Source: Myxococcales bacterium
GTDB lineage: Bacteria; Myxococcota_A; Polyangia; Haliangiales; Haliangiaceae
Length of the DNA stretch: 53,989 nucleotides
NCBI GenBank assembly: GCA_024222395.1
Contig: JAAEPE010000123.1
Location: 1-53,989, forward strand
Direction of reading: 5' to 3'
Shown here: positions 38,403 to 47,357 of the stretch, one piece after another
How the letters are laid out: every line of letters begins with the position of its first letter
Numbering within the stretch: position 1 is the stretch's first letter
Notes under the pieces: model-generated
Told to the model about the DNA's origin: nothing
Databases searched by the model: none
What the model saw: the letters and a program-made list of their open reading frames with translations, nothing else
Position numbers and translations under genes: made by a program

Positions 38403-39392
38403 ATGTACCACCGTTCCAAAGGCCTGAGTTTTGCCGCTGCTCTACGTGATATGGGCGCCTCCAGGCCTAGGGACCGCGTAGTTGCTGCCGAGACCCTCGC
38501 CACTGCGAACGGCGAAGAAGAGCGAGACCTGGCCTTTGACGCACTTGCCGCGGGAATCGGTGACGCCCGGCCAGAGGTGCGCACCACCTCCTGCTTCTCT
38601 CTCGCGGCCCTCGAGCTGCCGGCAGCCTGGGAACTCATCGCTCTCTGCCTCACCGACTCGGTGCCCGAAGTAAGGCAGAGCGCAGCCATCTCGCTCGGCA
38701 CTCTGGGAGCCAAGCCAGCCTTCGACGCCCTAGCAGAAGTGCTGCGTGACGGGCCGGCCGATCTGCGTTTCCAAGCCGCGACGTCCCTTGCGGAAGTTGA
38801 TGCAGATGCGGCCTACCCGCACTTGCTCTCAGCTCTCGATGACAGTGATGGCGAAGTCCTTGGCGCAGTCGCTCTTTCACTGGGGGCCATCGGGCGAGCC
38901 GAGAGTGCTGATGCGATTGCCGCCCTACTCGACCACCCAGCCCCGCAAACTCGACTCGATGCCGCCTACGCCCTAGCCCAACTCTCCGACACCAGGGCCA
39001 TAGGCCCCCTCGCCGCCTTCCTCCCCAATGCGGACCTCGGTTGGGACGCGGTGATCGCACTCGAATTCCTTGGCAAAAACGCGGTTCCACATTTTCGAGA
39101 ATTCATCCAAGGCTCGAAGGGCCTTGGGCGCGTCCGTATTCGCGCGGCTGGCGCCCTGCTCGCCCTAGTCACAGAAGAACAAGCGGCAGAAGAAGAAGCC
39201 GTGGCTCGGTCCTATCTTCTAGATGCCATGCGTTCTCGAAAGATCGAGCTACGGGGGCTGGCACTCGAAGAGGTATCGAGATGCGCAGCCGAATGGGCCA
39301 AACCCGCCTTGGTCGCCCTGCACCGAAGCTTTCGCGGCCGGCACTTGCGCGATGAGATCGATGCCATACTCGCCCGGATCGAAGCGGCATGA
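38403..39392 (+). CDS. HEAT-repeat protein
   Basis: The 329 residues are about eight HEAT/armadillo-type helical pairs with regular Ala-Ala-x-x-Leu-Gly patterns (SAAISLGTLGAKPAFDALAE, QAATSLAEVDADAAYPHLL, GAVALSLGAIGRAESADAIA, DAAYALAQLSDTRAI). No catalytic motif or signal peptide is present, so it is a cytoplasmic scaffold of the phycobilisome-lyase-like or general HEAT type. Its stop overlaps tatD by four bases (ATGA), so it is translationally coupled to tatD. Confidence 0.85.
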   Translation: MYHRSKGLSFAAALRDMGASRPRDRVVAAETLATANGEEERDLAFDALAAGIGDARPEVRTTSCFSLAALELPAAWELIALCLTDSVPEVRQSAAISLGTLGAKPAFDALAEVLRDGPADLRFQAATSLAEVDADAAYPHLLSALDDSDGEVLGAVALSLGAIGRAESADAIAALLDHPAPQTRLDAAYALAQLSDTRAIGPLAAFLPNADLGWDAVIALEFLGKNAVPHFREFIQGSKGLGRVRIRAAGALLALVTEEQAAEEEAVARSYLLDAMRSRKIELRGLALEEVSRCAAEWAKPALVALHRSFRGRHLRDEIDAILARIEAA

Positions 39393-40189
39393 GCGGCGTG
39401 CCCTACTTCATCGACTCGCACTGCCACATCGATGTGAGCGACTTCGATTCGGACCGAGAAGAGATGCTCGCGCGGGCCGAAGCCGTTGGTGTGCGGGAGT
39501 TCGTCGTCGTTGGTGCCAGTGGCAGTCTCGAGCAAGCGCGCAAGACGGTTGAGTTCGCGTCTGCAGATCCGAGGATGCATCCCACCGTTGGCGTGCATCC
39601 ACACGAAGCAGCCAAAGTCGATCCGAGTTGGTGGCCGGGGCTGTGTGAATTGGCGGCTCGTCCGGAGGTCGTGGCTGTCGGCGAAACTGGCTTGGATTTC
39701 CACTACGACTCCTCCCCAAGACAAGTGCAGATTGATCGCTTCGTCGAGCATATCGAGCTAGCGGCAAAGCTCGACAAAGCCGTCATCTGTCATATTCGAG
39801 ACGCTCATCCGAAAGCAATGGAGGTGCTCACCAAGCATGCCAAGGGGCGGGTCAGAACGATCATCCACTGCTTCACCGGTACCCCACTAGAAGCGCGGAA
39901 ATACTCGGAATTGGGATTCTATGTTTCCTTTTCAGGCATCGTTACGTTCAAAGGCAAGTCCACCCGCCCGGTTCGCGAGTCCGTCGCCTGCGTGCCGCTC
40001 GATAGGTTGCTAGTTGAGTCCGACAGCCCATACCTCGCGCCGGTGCCCCAACGCGGCAAGAGAAACGAGCCGTCATTCCTCGTGGATACTGCGGGAGTTG
40101 TGGCCACAGAGCGGGGGCTAACCCTCGAAGAATTGGCGGCGATCACTGTTGCCAATACCCGCGTCGTGTTCGGCTTGACATCGCCCTGA
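39389..40189 (+). CDS. tatD: TatD-family metal-dependent hydrolase
   Basis: A TIM-barrel deoxyribonuclease-like hydrolase of 266 residues. It has the SHCHID metal site at the start, GETGLDFHY with Glu and His ligands, ICHIRDAH, IIHCFTG and the final catalytic Asp in VESDSPYLAP, followed by RGKRNEPSF. This matches bacterial TatD/YcfH in full. It may act in DNA repair or in quality control of 3' ends. It is the last gene of the holB run; a promoter for the next gene lies in its last codons. Confidence 0.93.
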   Translation: MSGVPYFIDSHCHIDVSDFDSDREEMLARAEAVGVREFVVVGASGSLEQARKTVEFASADPRMHPTVGVHPHEAAKVDPSWWPGLCELAARPEVVAVGETGLDFHYDSSPRQVQIDRFVEHIELAAKLDKAVICHIRDAHPKAMEVLTKHAKGRVRTIIHCFTGTPLEARKYSELGFYVSFSGIVTFKGKSTRPVRESVACVPLDRLLVESDSPYLAPVPQRGKRNEPSFLVDTAGVVATERGLTLEELAAITVANTRVVFGLTSP

Positions 40190-40204
40190 GTGCACCTGTA
40201 TACA
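40175..40204 (+). promoter_or_regulatory. candidate sigma-70 promoter for rplC
   Basis: TTGACA (40175-40180), an 18-base spacer and TATACA (40199-40204) form a good sigma-70-like promoter that starts inside the last codons of tatD and ends about 57 bases before the rplC ATG. The -10 element overlaps a perfect palindrome, CCTGTATACAGG (40195-40206), which could be an operator. Downstream, AGGAG precedes the ATG by six bases. Confidence 0.6.
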
Positions 40205-40260
40205 GGCCGCCTTGATCTGCGTGGGGCTGCTTTAACGCCTCGAAATATCAGGAGTTAATC

Positions 40261-40998
40261 ATGGCAACACGAATCGGCCTTCTCGGCAAAAAAGTAGGAA
40301 TGACCCAAGTTTACACCGAAGACGGGGAGAGAATCCCAGTCACGGTCCTGCAAACCGGTCCAAACTACGTACTCGGCAAGCGAACCGAAGAGCGCGACGG
40401 TTACTCAGCTCTCATTCTTGGCTTTGACGAGAAGCCTGCGCGCCTCGTCAACAAGCCTGATACAGGCTTCTTCAAAGCAGCTGGCGTCGCACCACAGCGC
40501 TTCGTCCAAGAGATTCGACTCACAGCTGAAGAGTGCGAGAAATTCGAAGTTGGTTCGGAGCTCAAGGCTTCAGACATATTCGAAGACGGCATTCCACTCG
40601 ACGTCACCAGCAAGTCCGTCGGTAAGGGCTTCCAAGGTGTCATCAAGCGCCACAACATGTCCGGTACCAAGGCCACCCACGGTGTGCACGAGGTCTACCG
40701 ACATGGTGGTTCGATCGGCTGCCGCCTAACACCAGGTCGCGTTGTCAAAGGCAAGCGAATGGCTGGCCACATGGGTGATGCAACCACGAAGATTCAGAAC
40801 CTTCAGCTTCTCAGAATCAACGCAGAAGAGAACTACATTCTCCTCCGCGGCTCTGTTGCTGGTTCAAAAGGTTCTTACCTGACCATCACCAAGGCGATGA
40901 CTCGCGATGCCTACAAACGCGTCGGTATGGGTCAAGAGGAAGCTCGCTCCAAGAACCCACTCAAAGCCTCCAAGCAGGCTGCTGCTGGTCGCGCATAA
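40261..40998 (+). CDS. rplC: 50S ribosomal protein L3, stand-alone gene
   Basis: A clear L3: GLLGKKVGMTQVY at the start, GFQGVIKRHNMSG, ATHGVHEVYRHGGSIG, then CRLTPGRVVKGKRMAGHMG and a C-terminal KGSYLTI. It binds 23S rRNA near the peptidyl-transferase centre. At 245 residues it exceeds E. coli L3 (209), with a Lys/Ala-rich tail. The glutamine that PrmB methylates in E. coli (GSIGQNQTPG) is Cys here. L3 is normally the second gene of the S10 operon; here it lies between tatD and rlmE with its own promoter and terminator. Whether it is the only copy in the genome cannot be seen. Confidence 0.96.
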   Translation: MATRIGLLGKKVGMTQVYTEDGERIPVTVLQTGPNYVLGKRTEERDGYSALILGFDEKPARLVNKPDTGFFKAAGVAPQRFVQEIRLTAEECEKFEVGSELKASDIFEDGIPLDVTSKSVGKGFQGVIKRHNMSGTKATHGVHEVYRHGGSIGCRLTPGRVVKGKRMAGHMGDATTKIQNLQLLRINAEENYILLRGSVAGSKGSYLTITKAMTRDAYKRVGMGQEEARSKNPLKASKQAAAGRA

Positions 40999-41034
40999 GC
41001 GCCCCGGCTTCGAGCGATCCACTCCCCGAGACAC

Positions 41035-41066
41035 CAGCGAATGGGCTTTGTCCATTCGCTGTTTGT
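41035..41066 (+). terminator. intrinsic terminator after rplC
   Basis: CAGCGAATGG and CCATTCGCTG form a perfect 10-bp stem with a seven-base loop (GCTTTGT), followed by TTTGT. It lies 37 bases after the rplC stop and ends well before rlmE, fitting a rho-independent terminator for a single-gene transcript. Confidence 0.7.
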
Positions 41067-41121
41067 CCTCCCGAGGGATTTCTCCTTCTCCCTTCTCTCA
41101 AGCATTCTCTGAAGACTATCC

Positions 41122-41757
41122 ATGGCGCGTTCCAAACTCGGCGATCGCAAGTCTCGCAAGGACCGCTTCCACCAGAATGCCCGCAAGAGGGGTTTCAACT
41201 CTCGCGCTGTCTTCAAGCTCGAAGAAATAGACAGAAAAGCCAAGCTCATCGACAAGGGCGACCGCGTTCTCGACTTGGGATGCGCGCCCGGCTCATGGCT
41301 CCAGTATGCAGCTACCAAGACTGGCCCGTCGGGAAGACTAGTCGGAATCGACCGCTTTGAGGTCGACCTTGGTCTGCCAAACGGACGCACCGTTGTGGGC
41401 AACGTCTACAAAGTCGAGATTGATGACTTGCTCGGTGACCTCGAGAACTTCGACGTGCTTCTCTCCGACATGGCGCCAGATACCACTGGAGTGCGCTCCG
41501 TCGATCAAACGCGTTCAGAGCAGCTCTTTGAACGTGCCCTCGATATCGCAGATGCCACCCTCACCGTAGATGGCGTCTTTCTTGGCAAGCTCTTCCAAGG
41601 GCCAGAGTTTCAAGCGCTCATCAAGCGCTGTCGTCGAGACTTCGCCAAGGTCAAAATCATCAAACCCGAGGGAAGCCGAAAAGAATCCATCGAGCAGTAC
41701 ATCTGTGCAACCGGATACCGAGGCCAGAGCCCCGGAGCCGACGAAGAGAACCAATGA
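41122..41757 (+). CDS. rlmE: 23S rRNA (uridine-2'-O-)-methyltransferase RlmE
   Basis: The FtsJ/RrmJ family enzyme that methylates U2552 in the A-loop of 23S rRNA using S-adenosylmethionine. [12 protein letters not shown] is the SAM-binding motif; the K-D-K-E catalytic tetrad is present in [31 protein letters not shown] and [10 protein letters not shown]. The length of 211 matches the family (209 in E. coli). The stop overlaps the next gene by four bases. Confidence 0.95.
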   Translation: MARSKLGDRKSRKDRFHQNARKRGFNSRAVFKLEEIDRKAKLIDKGDRVLDLGCAPGSWLQYAATKTGPSGRLVGIDRFEVDLGLPNGRTVVGNVYKVEIDDLLGDLENFDVLLSDMAPDTTGVRSVDQTRSEQLFERALDIADATLTVDGVFLGKLFQGPEFQALIKRCRRDFAKVKIIKPEGSRKESIEQYICATGYRGQSPGADEENQ

Positions 41758-42362
41758 TTCGTATCGCCATTCATCCTCACGCCCCACCGGCCACACGGCC
41801 CGTGGCAAGGGCAATCACTGAGCTTCACAAGGGTGCCGTTGCTGCCTACCCAACCGATACGATCTACGCGTTGGGTTGCGCCATCGACGCAAGACGAAGT
41901 GCCGAAGCCCTCTACCGAATCAAGGGCATGGAGAAGAGTCAGCGGCTGGCACTCATCTGTCCAGATCTGAGTACCGCTGCACTCTACGCACACTTCTCAC
42001 AGGCCGCATTCCGGCTCGCGCAGCGCGTCTTTCCCGGCCCCTATACAATGGTGCTGCCCGCGTCGCGCAAGGTACCGCGAATCCTCATGGATAGGCGCAG
42101 ACGTACGGTCGGCATTCGCATCGTAGATCACCCTGTAACGTCCGCTCTGGTTCGGGGACTGGGAAGGCCTCTGCTGACCACAAGTGCCGTCGGTGAAGAC
42201 GGCGAGATTTGCGTGGATGCGGACGATGTCGAGGAGCAGTTTCCGAGAGGTATCGATCTCCTCATCGACAGCGGCCCAACACCAGGAGAAGTCTCGACAG
42301 TGCTTGGCACCTTCGGCGAAGAAATCGAAGTGATTCGCGAAGGACTCGGTCCTATTCCCTAG
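41754..42362 (+). CDS. tsaC: L-threonylcarbamoyladenylate synthase
   Basis: A YrdC/Sua5 domain enzyme, first step of the tRNA t6A modification at position 37. [13 protein letters not shown] near residue 30, [13 protein letters not shown] (the K-x-R substrate loop), [12 protein letters not shown] and GIRIVDHPV with LTTSAV are the family's motifs. The 202 residues make it a TsaC-length protein without the extra Sua5 C-terminal domain. It is translationally coupled to rlmE (ATGA), so two RNA-modifying enzymes are made together. Confidence 0.92.
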   Translation: MIRIAIHPHAPPATRPVARAITELHKGAVAAYPTDTIYALGCAIDARRSAEALYRIKGMEKSQRLALICPDLSTAALYAHFSQAAFRLAQRVFPGPYTMVLPASRKVPRILMDRRRRTVGIRIVDHPVTSALVRGLGRPLLTTSAVGEDGEICVDADDVEEQFPRGIDLLIDSGPTPGEVSTVLGTFGEEIEVIREGLGPIP

Positions 42363-42387
42363 CCTCTACGAGGCACGGAACTTCAAT

Positions 42388-44319
42388 CTAAAAATTGGCA
42401 GCCGTTCCCAAGACCAACTGCATGCCAGCCAACTCTGGTCGACCGCTTTGACGCCAAATTGCTGCCCACACCTCGGGGTGCTTTGAGATGAGTTCGTAGA
42501 AACGCTGCGCGTCCAAATGCGCCAGCTCCGTGCTGCAAGAGGCCCGTACAGCGACCGAAGAGGGGACACCACGCAGCACCGCGACATCTCCAAAGAAATC
42601 GCCGCGGTGCAATTGAGAGGTCCCACCGCTCGGATGCTTAATCTCAAGTTGCCCCGAGAGCACAAGATGGAAGCCCCCGGTGTGGCTCCCGCTCTGAACA
42701 ATAGGCTGCTCGCTCGCAGCTCGCACCGGCTCAAACAATCCCACGAGTTCGGCTCGATCATGCTCCGTGAGACTCTCAAAGAGTGGCGAGGTGCTCATCA
42801 GAAGATCGATACACCTCTCTCGGTAGAAGAGCTCTAGCGTCGCTCCGGCGGCAGGGAACCTCTCACGCAGCTTGCAAATCGCGCTGACCGGAATTTCAAC
42901 AACGTCGACCTGCCCCATGGCAACCGCCGCTCCAAGACTCAAGACAGCTCCCATCTCCGGGGAATCCATGAAGCCCGACGCTCCAAGTAGAGAGCCCGGC
43001 CCCACCGTGGCGCAGCTCTTGAGCACGGGTGATGTCGCGGCCGGATCGTGCTTGAGAATCTGAACCTGCCCCGACTGTACAAGTCGACACGCTGTCAGTG
43101 CTTCGCCCTCGCTGACGATCATCGCCCCCTCTGGATACGATTGCGACGTGGCCACCAGCAGGAGTGCGTCGATGGCGTAGCGAGGCAACCCTTGCAAAGG
43201 CCCCAGCGCGGAAAGCTCAGTGCCTCCAGAACGACTCTCCTCAGAAGTATTCTTAGCCCCCTTTGACGAGCCCGATGCAGCCGAAGTGGGTGACAGCGCT
43301 CCAGGCAGGTCCGGGAGGTCCTCTTCTCGGGCTTCCTGCTCCGCCATGAAAACGGCTAGCTCAAAACTCGCATCCACGATCGTTGCGTCTTCGAGGGCGG
43401 GCGCATCTTTGCCGACAGTTGACAGCGGAGGCGTTGGTGCAGGAGGAGGCTCCAACGCTGGCGGCTCCAACGCCGGCGGCTCAACTGGGGAGTCGCGCCC
43501 GAACTGTCGCGTCACAATCGCCTCCTGAGGTCTCGCCTCGGGGGCGAGGGGCAACGGAAGCCCAGGGCCATGACTCCGGGCGGGGCCCAGTGGTGGAGGA
43601 TTGGGTGGCAAGCGAAGCGGAGGTGCGGGTGAAAGCCGATTCTCAGCCCGGGTGCGGCTAGTGGGCTTGGGCCGCTCATCCGAGGTTGCCTTCTGCCCGG
43701 CCTGACTCAAGTCCTGGAGGCGAAAGCTCTCAGTTGCGAGTCGGAGGGAGTCGCCCCCCCTTGTAGTCGTGGGCTCATGCTTCGGTGGAGCTCCTGGCAC
43801 CGTATTATCCGGGATCAAGCGGCGCGTACTAAGAGAAAGACTATCGCTCGCCCTCTGCGTTCGCCCCCCCGTACTGGTTGTCCGCAAGCCTGGCAGAGAT
43901 GCTTCGGAGCCGCGATCCGTTAGCGGCGTAGGCATGCTCGTCGGACGTTTGCGCCTCACATCCTCCACCTCACTCTTGGCATCTCGACCGAAGCCGCGCT
44001 GCACCACAGAAGCCGGTGGCGAATCGTCGTCACTGCTTGCAGCCTGACCTTGAATACGCCGGTTCTTAAGATACGCATAGACCTGCTGCGCGTGGGGATG
44101 CTGCGGTGCAAACTCAAGCACGCCTTTGCACACGGCGATGGCCTGCCCTATGCGACCACCCATGTCGTAGCTCTTGGCCACAGCCAGGTAGTGGTCAACA
44201 GCCTCGGGATGTTGGCCGATGTCGCGGAGGAGTGACGCGAGTCGAATCCTCAGTACAACGTTCGTCGGATCCCCCTCGAGCTGCTTGCGTAGCTCTTTGA
44301 TGGCCTTCTTGGGCTTCAT
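42388..44319 (-). CDS. TPR protein with two cyclic-nucleotide-binding domains
   Basis: Residues 1-90 are TPR-like helices (KAIKELRKQLEGDPTN, EAVDHYLAVAKSYD). A Pro/Ser/Arg-rich disordered linker follows (about 95-380), including a short tandem ALEPP repeat. The C-terminal half has two Crp/CAP-type cNMP-binding folds: about 385-510 (EGAMIVSEGEALTACRLVQSG, GPGSLLGASGF) and 520-635 (GGFHLVLSGQLEIKH, HRGDFFGDVAVLRG, SVAVRASCSTELAHL). The second has the typical GDFFGD-like phosphate cassette but no invariant RxSA. There is no DNA-binding helix-turn-helix. It is the last gene of an operon with a [2Fe-2S] protein and a lipoprotein. Confidence 0.85.
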   Translation of the reverse strand: MKPKKAIKELRKQLEGDPTNVVLRIRLASLLRDIGQHPEAVDHYLAVAKSYDMGGRIGQAIAVCKGVLEFAPQHPHAQQVYAYLKNRRIQGQAASSDDDSPPASVVQRGFGRDAKSEVEDVRRKRPTSMPTPLTDRGSEASLPGLRTTSTGGRTQRASDSLSLSTRRLIPDNTVPGAPPKHEPTTTRGGDSLRLATESFRLQDLSQAGQKATSDERPKPTSRTRAENRLSPAPPLRLPPNPPPLGPARSHGPGLPLPLAPEARPQEAIVTRQFGRDSPVEPPALEPPALEPPPAPTPPLSTVGKDAPALEDATIVDASFELAVFMAEQEAREEDLPDLPGALSPTSAASGSSKGAKNTSEESRSGGTELSALGPLQGLPRYAIDALLLVATSQSYPEGAMIVSEGEALTACRLVQSGQVQILKHDPAATSPVLKSCATVGPGSLLGASGFMDSPEMGAVLSLGAAVAMGQVDVVEIPVSAICKLRERFPAAGATLELFYRERCIDLLMSTSPLFESLTEHDRAELVGLFEPVRAASEQPIVQSGSHTGGFHLVLSGQLEIKHPSGGTSQLHRGDFFGDVAVLRGVPSSVAVRASCSTELAHLDAQRFYELISKHPEVWAAIWRQSGRPELAGMQLVLGTAANF

Positions 44320-44338
44320 GCCTTGTAGTTATTGCTAC

Positions 44339-44935
44339 CTATTCGGGAGTTAGCGTTTGCTTGTAGTTGAAGCTGACCGGGCGTGGCATTCCCGGAATCG
44401 ACCACTTTTTGGCCACGCTGTTCATGCAGGAATTGAATTGCTCACTCACCCGCGGGCTAAATCTCGTCTGCTTCACCTTGCCGCTGCTCTTGTAGGAGAC
44501 CCCGATATTCAACGTCACGGTCTTTGAAGATAGGGCGGAGTCCTTCTTCAGTGCATGCTGGTAGCATTTCTTGATCGCGCCTCGTGACCCTTTTAGACGC
44601 TTGACGAATGCCTCGTAGAGTTCAGCATCCTTGGCATTGCCTTTCGGATCTTTGCCGCCATTGGGGCCCTTGCCCTTGCCGGAGGCAATCGTCATGACCT
44701 CGCCCTCGATCGTCACGACAATCTCGCCGTCACCAAGAGCCGTGACGCCACCATTCTCGAGCTCGGTAATCTTTGTGCTGAGAGTGTCGATGTAGCTGTC
44801 TTTCTCCTTGCGATTGGCTTGGCACTGCGCCAATTCCTCAGCAGTTTGCGGATCAGCCTTGACCACGGTCTTGCCCTCGCACCCGACGCTCGTGAGTGCC
44901 ATTGCCAACGCCGCGCATACCACGATGATTCTCAT
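44339..44935 (-). CDS. lipoprotein with AgmX/PglI C-terminal domain
   Basis: A signal peptide with lipobox SVGC starts the 198-residue product. A short coiled coil (EELAQCQANRKEKDSYIDTL) and a Gly/Lys-rich hinge lead to a C-terminal AgmX/PglI domain: GAIKKCYQHALKKD, LNIGVSYKSSGKVKQ, FNSCMNSVAKKW and a closing IPGMPRPVSFNYK strand. Such domains resemble TonB-C and occur on myxobacterial gliding and envelope proteins. It lies between the [2Fe-2S] gene (3 bp) and the cNMP-binding gene (19 bp), so it is part of that operon. Confidence 0.85.
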   Translation of the reverse strand: MRIIVVCAALAMALTSVGCEGKTVVKADPQTAEELAQCQANRKEKDSYIDTLSTKITELENGGVTALGDGEIVVTIEGEVMTIASGKGKGPNGGKDPKGNAKDAELYEAFVKRLKGSRGAIKKCYQHALKKDSALSSKTVTLNIGVSYKSSGKVKQTRFSPRVSEQFNSCMNSVAKKWSIPGMPRPVSFNYKQTLTPE

Positions 44936-44938
44936 CTA

Positions 44939-45337
44939 CTATTCTCCATCTTTCTTCGATTGCCCGGGTTGTTGCATCCGGCCAGAGGGACGTTCCATTA
45001 GACGACGCACGATGCGCCCCGCCTCGAGATGTTCGGTAACGATGTCCGCCACATCCACTATAGTAATCACGTGACTATACATGGTTGCCTTCGCGCCTCT
45101 GCCCAGCGGCTGGGTTGCCAACGTAAATCGCCGTCTCGTTGGTTCATTGCCAACCTTCCGGACCAAGACATTGGGGCCCTTGGTGCACCGCCCATAGCAG
45201 CTGTGCCAGCCCATCTCGATCTGGCTTAGCCCACGATCCTCCAGTAGGTGATGGAATTCCGCAGCTAGCCTCTGGGAGTGCGTCTCATCCCCGCAACTGG
45301 GACCACGACACACTCGAACTTTGTACGTTGGCTCCAC
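44939..45337 (-). CDS. thioredoxin-fold [2Fe-2S] ferredoxin-like protein
   Basis: The 132-residue protein has two Cys pairs, CRGPSC (residues 9-14) and CYGRC (47-51), with the spacing of the thioredoxin-like [2Fe-2S] clusters of NuoE and of small clostridial ferredoxins. The N-terminal YKVRVCRG strand and VDVADIVTEHLEAGRIV helix also fit that fold. It should be a cytoplasmic single-electron carrier. It is the first gene of an operon with the AgmX lipoprotein and the cNMP-binding protein; no hydrogenase or complex I gene is nearby, so its redox partner is unknown. Confidence 0.85.
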   Translation of the reverse strand: MEPTYKVRVCRGPSCGDETHSQRLAAEFHHLLEDRGLSQIEMGWHSCYGRCTKGPNVLVRKVGNEPTRRRFTLATQPLGRGAKATMYSHVITIVDVADIVTEHLEAGRIVRRLMERPSGRMQQPGQSKKDGE

Positions 45338-45417
45338 GAAAAACGCTCAAGCACATTGTGGCGCTGGAGCGTCCCCGTCGCTAGAAGCGAGCATGGTTTT
45401 CTGACTTACTTTTTAGC

Positions 45418-47355
45418 CTAGGGCTTTGCGTTTGGAGCCTTGGTCTTGGCAGCGCCCTTAGCCTTGCCAGCTTCGGCAGTGGCGCCATCTTTGGAGCCCT
45501 TCTTGTCCCCCTCGGCCTCGGGAGATGTAGGTCGCTGTACGAGTGCCCTCTTGGCGTACTCGGCGACGCTAGGCTGGCTGAGCTTATCTTCGGCAACGTA
45601 GGCAACGATTTCTCGCTCGGCGGTACCTCCTTGGCTGAGCAGTACATCGATGGTCGCTGATACCGCGTCGATCTGTGTGGCAAATGTCGGATCGGCTCGG
45701 TACACCAAGAGAAAGCTGCTGAGAGTGCTTCGCTCAGCGCCCGCGCCAATGCGCCCTAGAGCGCGTACGAGGTGCACAAGGTCGCCAACGGCTGTGGAGG
45801 GCGATGTCAAATGCGCAATCAGACCTTCGACAGCCTGCCCTCGCAACCTGGGGTTAACTCCCTCTGGATCTAGGGCTGCAATCGCCCGGGCGGCGACTCC
45901 CACAGCTCGAGGTTTGGCGCCCGTAACGTAGTTGTGCCGAACACTGAGTGCCTCGACTAGGTGTGCAAGCCCCTCTGGATCCTTGCGAGATACCAACACA
46001 TCGGCGGCGGTTTGCAGAAGATACGGAGGCGTCTTCTCGTTCTGAATCAGGACCAGCAAGTCACGAGTCACATCGCCTCCCTTGAGTTGCGAGAGTGCGG
46101 TCACAGCAAACTTCTTCACGTCGTTGAAACGCGCGTCTCTGTCGCGAGCGATGGAAACGAGAGCTGCTGCAGTACCACTGTGCTTGCCCGTTCGTTCGTT
46201 GGGAGCCCAGCCAGCGGCATCAAACGTGCCTCCGATAAACTGCCCTGCAAGCTTTGCCTCGTAGATGCGCTCTCCAGTGGCCGGATCCAGTGCACCAATC
46301 TCGCCGAGCATAGAGGCCATGCCAATGGAGGTACCGAGCTGAGCGGAAGCAACGATGTCGACTCGTGGATGATTGTAGGCCCACGAGAGCTCTCCCGTGC
46401 TTGCCGAAAAGCCGAAGAAGAAGCGATAGGTCTGCACTGCCACTAGATCATTTGAAAAAGCTAGAGCATCGCCCTTAGCGCTGGCGTTCCAAAGAACGCG
46501 ATTGCGGTCGTAGGCTGAGTAGCCTGCCTGCACAGGGTCGAAGGCGTCCCAGTAATAGTGGACGCGAATAAAATGCTCGGGAAGCTTGGCGTTGCCGTAG
46601 GTGGACTGAGCCCGCTTGCCGGACGCTGCACGCTCGTCGAGGAGGAATACGCCCGCCTTGGACCCAAAATAGACATGTTCGGGGGTTGTTCGAACAAACG
46701 ATATTTCTTGGTCAATACCGCGAATACGCGTGAGCTGCGTACCAGCCTTGGCGTCGAGAATCGCCAACCACTGCTTCATGAATGGACTAAAGACAAGGCC
46801 GCCGCGTGCCGCTGGCGCACCGAGCGCACCATTGGATTCAGCGTCCCAGATCTCTTCGCCGCTCTTTCCAGAGAGAGCGCGAAGAATCCACTTGCGACCT
46901 CCCGACTTCATTGTGAAGTAGACGCGATCGCTGTCGGCTGCCGCACCCACGAACGTACCCTCGAGGGTCACCGACCAGAGTTGGCTACCAGTGGTGATAT
47001 CGCGCCCGACTAGCGTGTTGTCGCCCTCCTTGTGAGCAACGAAATCACGGCCGACGACGACCTTGGAAGAGATGTCGGCTTCAACGCGCCAGACTTCTTT
47101 CTTGGACTCGAGGTCGAATGCGACAAGCTGTTTTGGCTTGCCTCGCGCAGCGAGAAAGACCATCGGCTTGCCGGTGCTGTTGATCGGGCCCGCTGGGGGC
47201 GCCTGGACCGTGGCAAAGGCCTGAGCCAGCTTGGTAGAATCGTTGTCTCCTGAGGAGAGACCAAAACTGCCCGTACCACCACAGGCGCTGGCAAGAACCA
47301 GAGCAAGAGCAGCGAGCAAGCGAATACCAGCGGTGATTTGGTGACTAGTGGCCAT
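45418..47355 (-). CDS. lipoprotein with PQQ-like beta-propeller and HEAT-type C-terminus
   Basis: Signal peptide with lipobox ASAC, then about residues 55-400 of BamB-type propeller blades: PKQLVAFDLESKKEVWRVEA, VGRDITTGSQLWSVTLEG, GALDPATGERIYEAKL. From about 410 to 600 there are helical repeats (AVTALSQLKGGDVTRDLLVL and others) like HEAT units. The tail is Lys/Ala-rich (GKAKGAAKTKAPNAKP). The combined architecture suggests an outer-membrane-associated scaffold. It follows the HEAT gene at 47358 by two bases. Confidence 0.8.
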   Translation of the reverse strand: MATSHQITAGIRLLAALALVLASACGGTGSFGLSSGDNDSTKLAQAFATVQAPPAGPINSTGKPMVFLAARGKPKQLVAFDLESKKEVWRVEADISSKVVVGRDFVAHKEGDNTLVGRDITTGSQLWSVTLEGTFVGAAADSDRVYFTMKSGGRKWILRALSGKSGEEIWDAESNGALGAPAARGGLVFSPFMKQWLAILDAKAGTQLTRIRGIDQEISFVRTTPEHVYFGSKAGVFLLDERAASGKRAQSTYGNAKLPEHFIRVHYYWDAFDPVQAGYSAYDRNRVLWNASAKGDALAFSNDLVAVQTYRFFFGFSASTGELSWAYNHPRVDIVASAQLGTSIGMASMLGEIGALDPATGERIYEAKLAGQFIGGTFDAAGWAPNERTGKHSGTAAALVSIARDRDARFNDVKKFAVTALSQLKGGDVTRDLLVLIQNEKTPPYLLQTAADVLVSRKDPEGLAHLVEALSVRHNYVTGAKPRAVGVAARAIAALDPEGVNPRLRGQAVEGLIAHLTSPSTAVGDLVHLVRALGRIGAGAERSTLSSFLLVYRADPTFATQIDAVSATIDVLLSQGGTAEREIVAYVAEDKLSQPSVAEYAKRALVQRPTSPEAEGDKKGSKDGATAEAGKAKGAAKTKAPNAKP

Positions 47356-47357
47356 GC

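Noticed and set aside
43430..43500. Short tandem repeats in the cNMP-binding gene
   Set aside because: They encode the ALEPP repeat in a proline-rich linker and need no further explanation.
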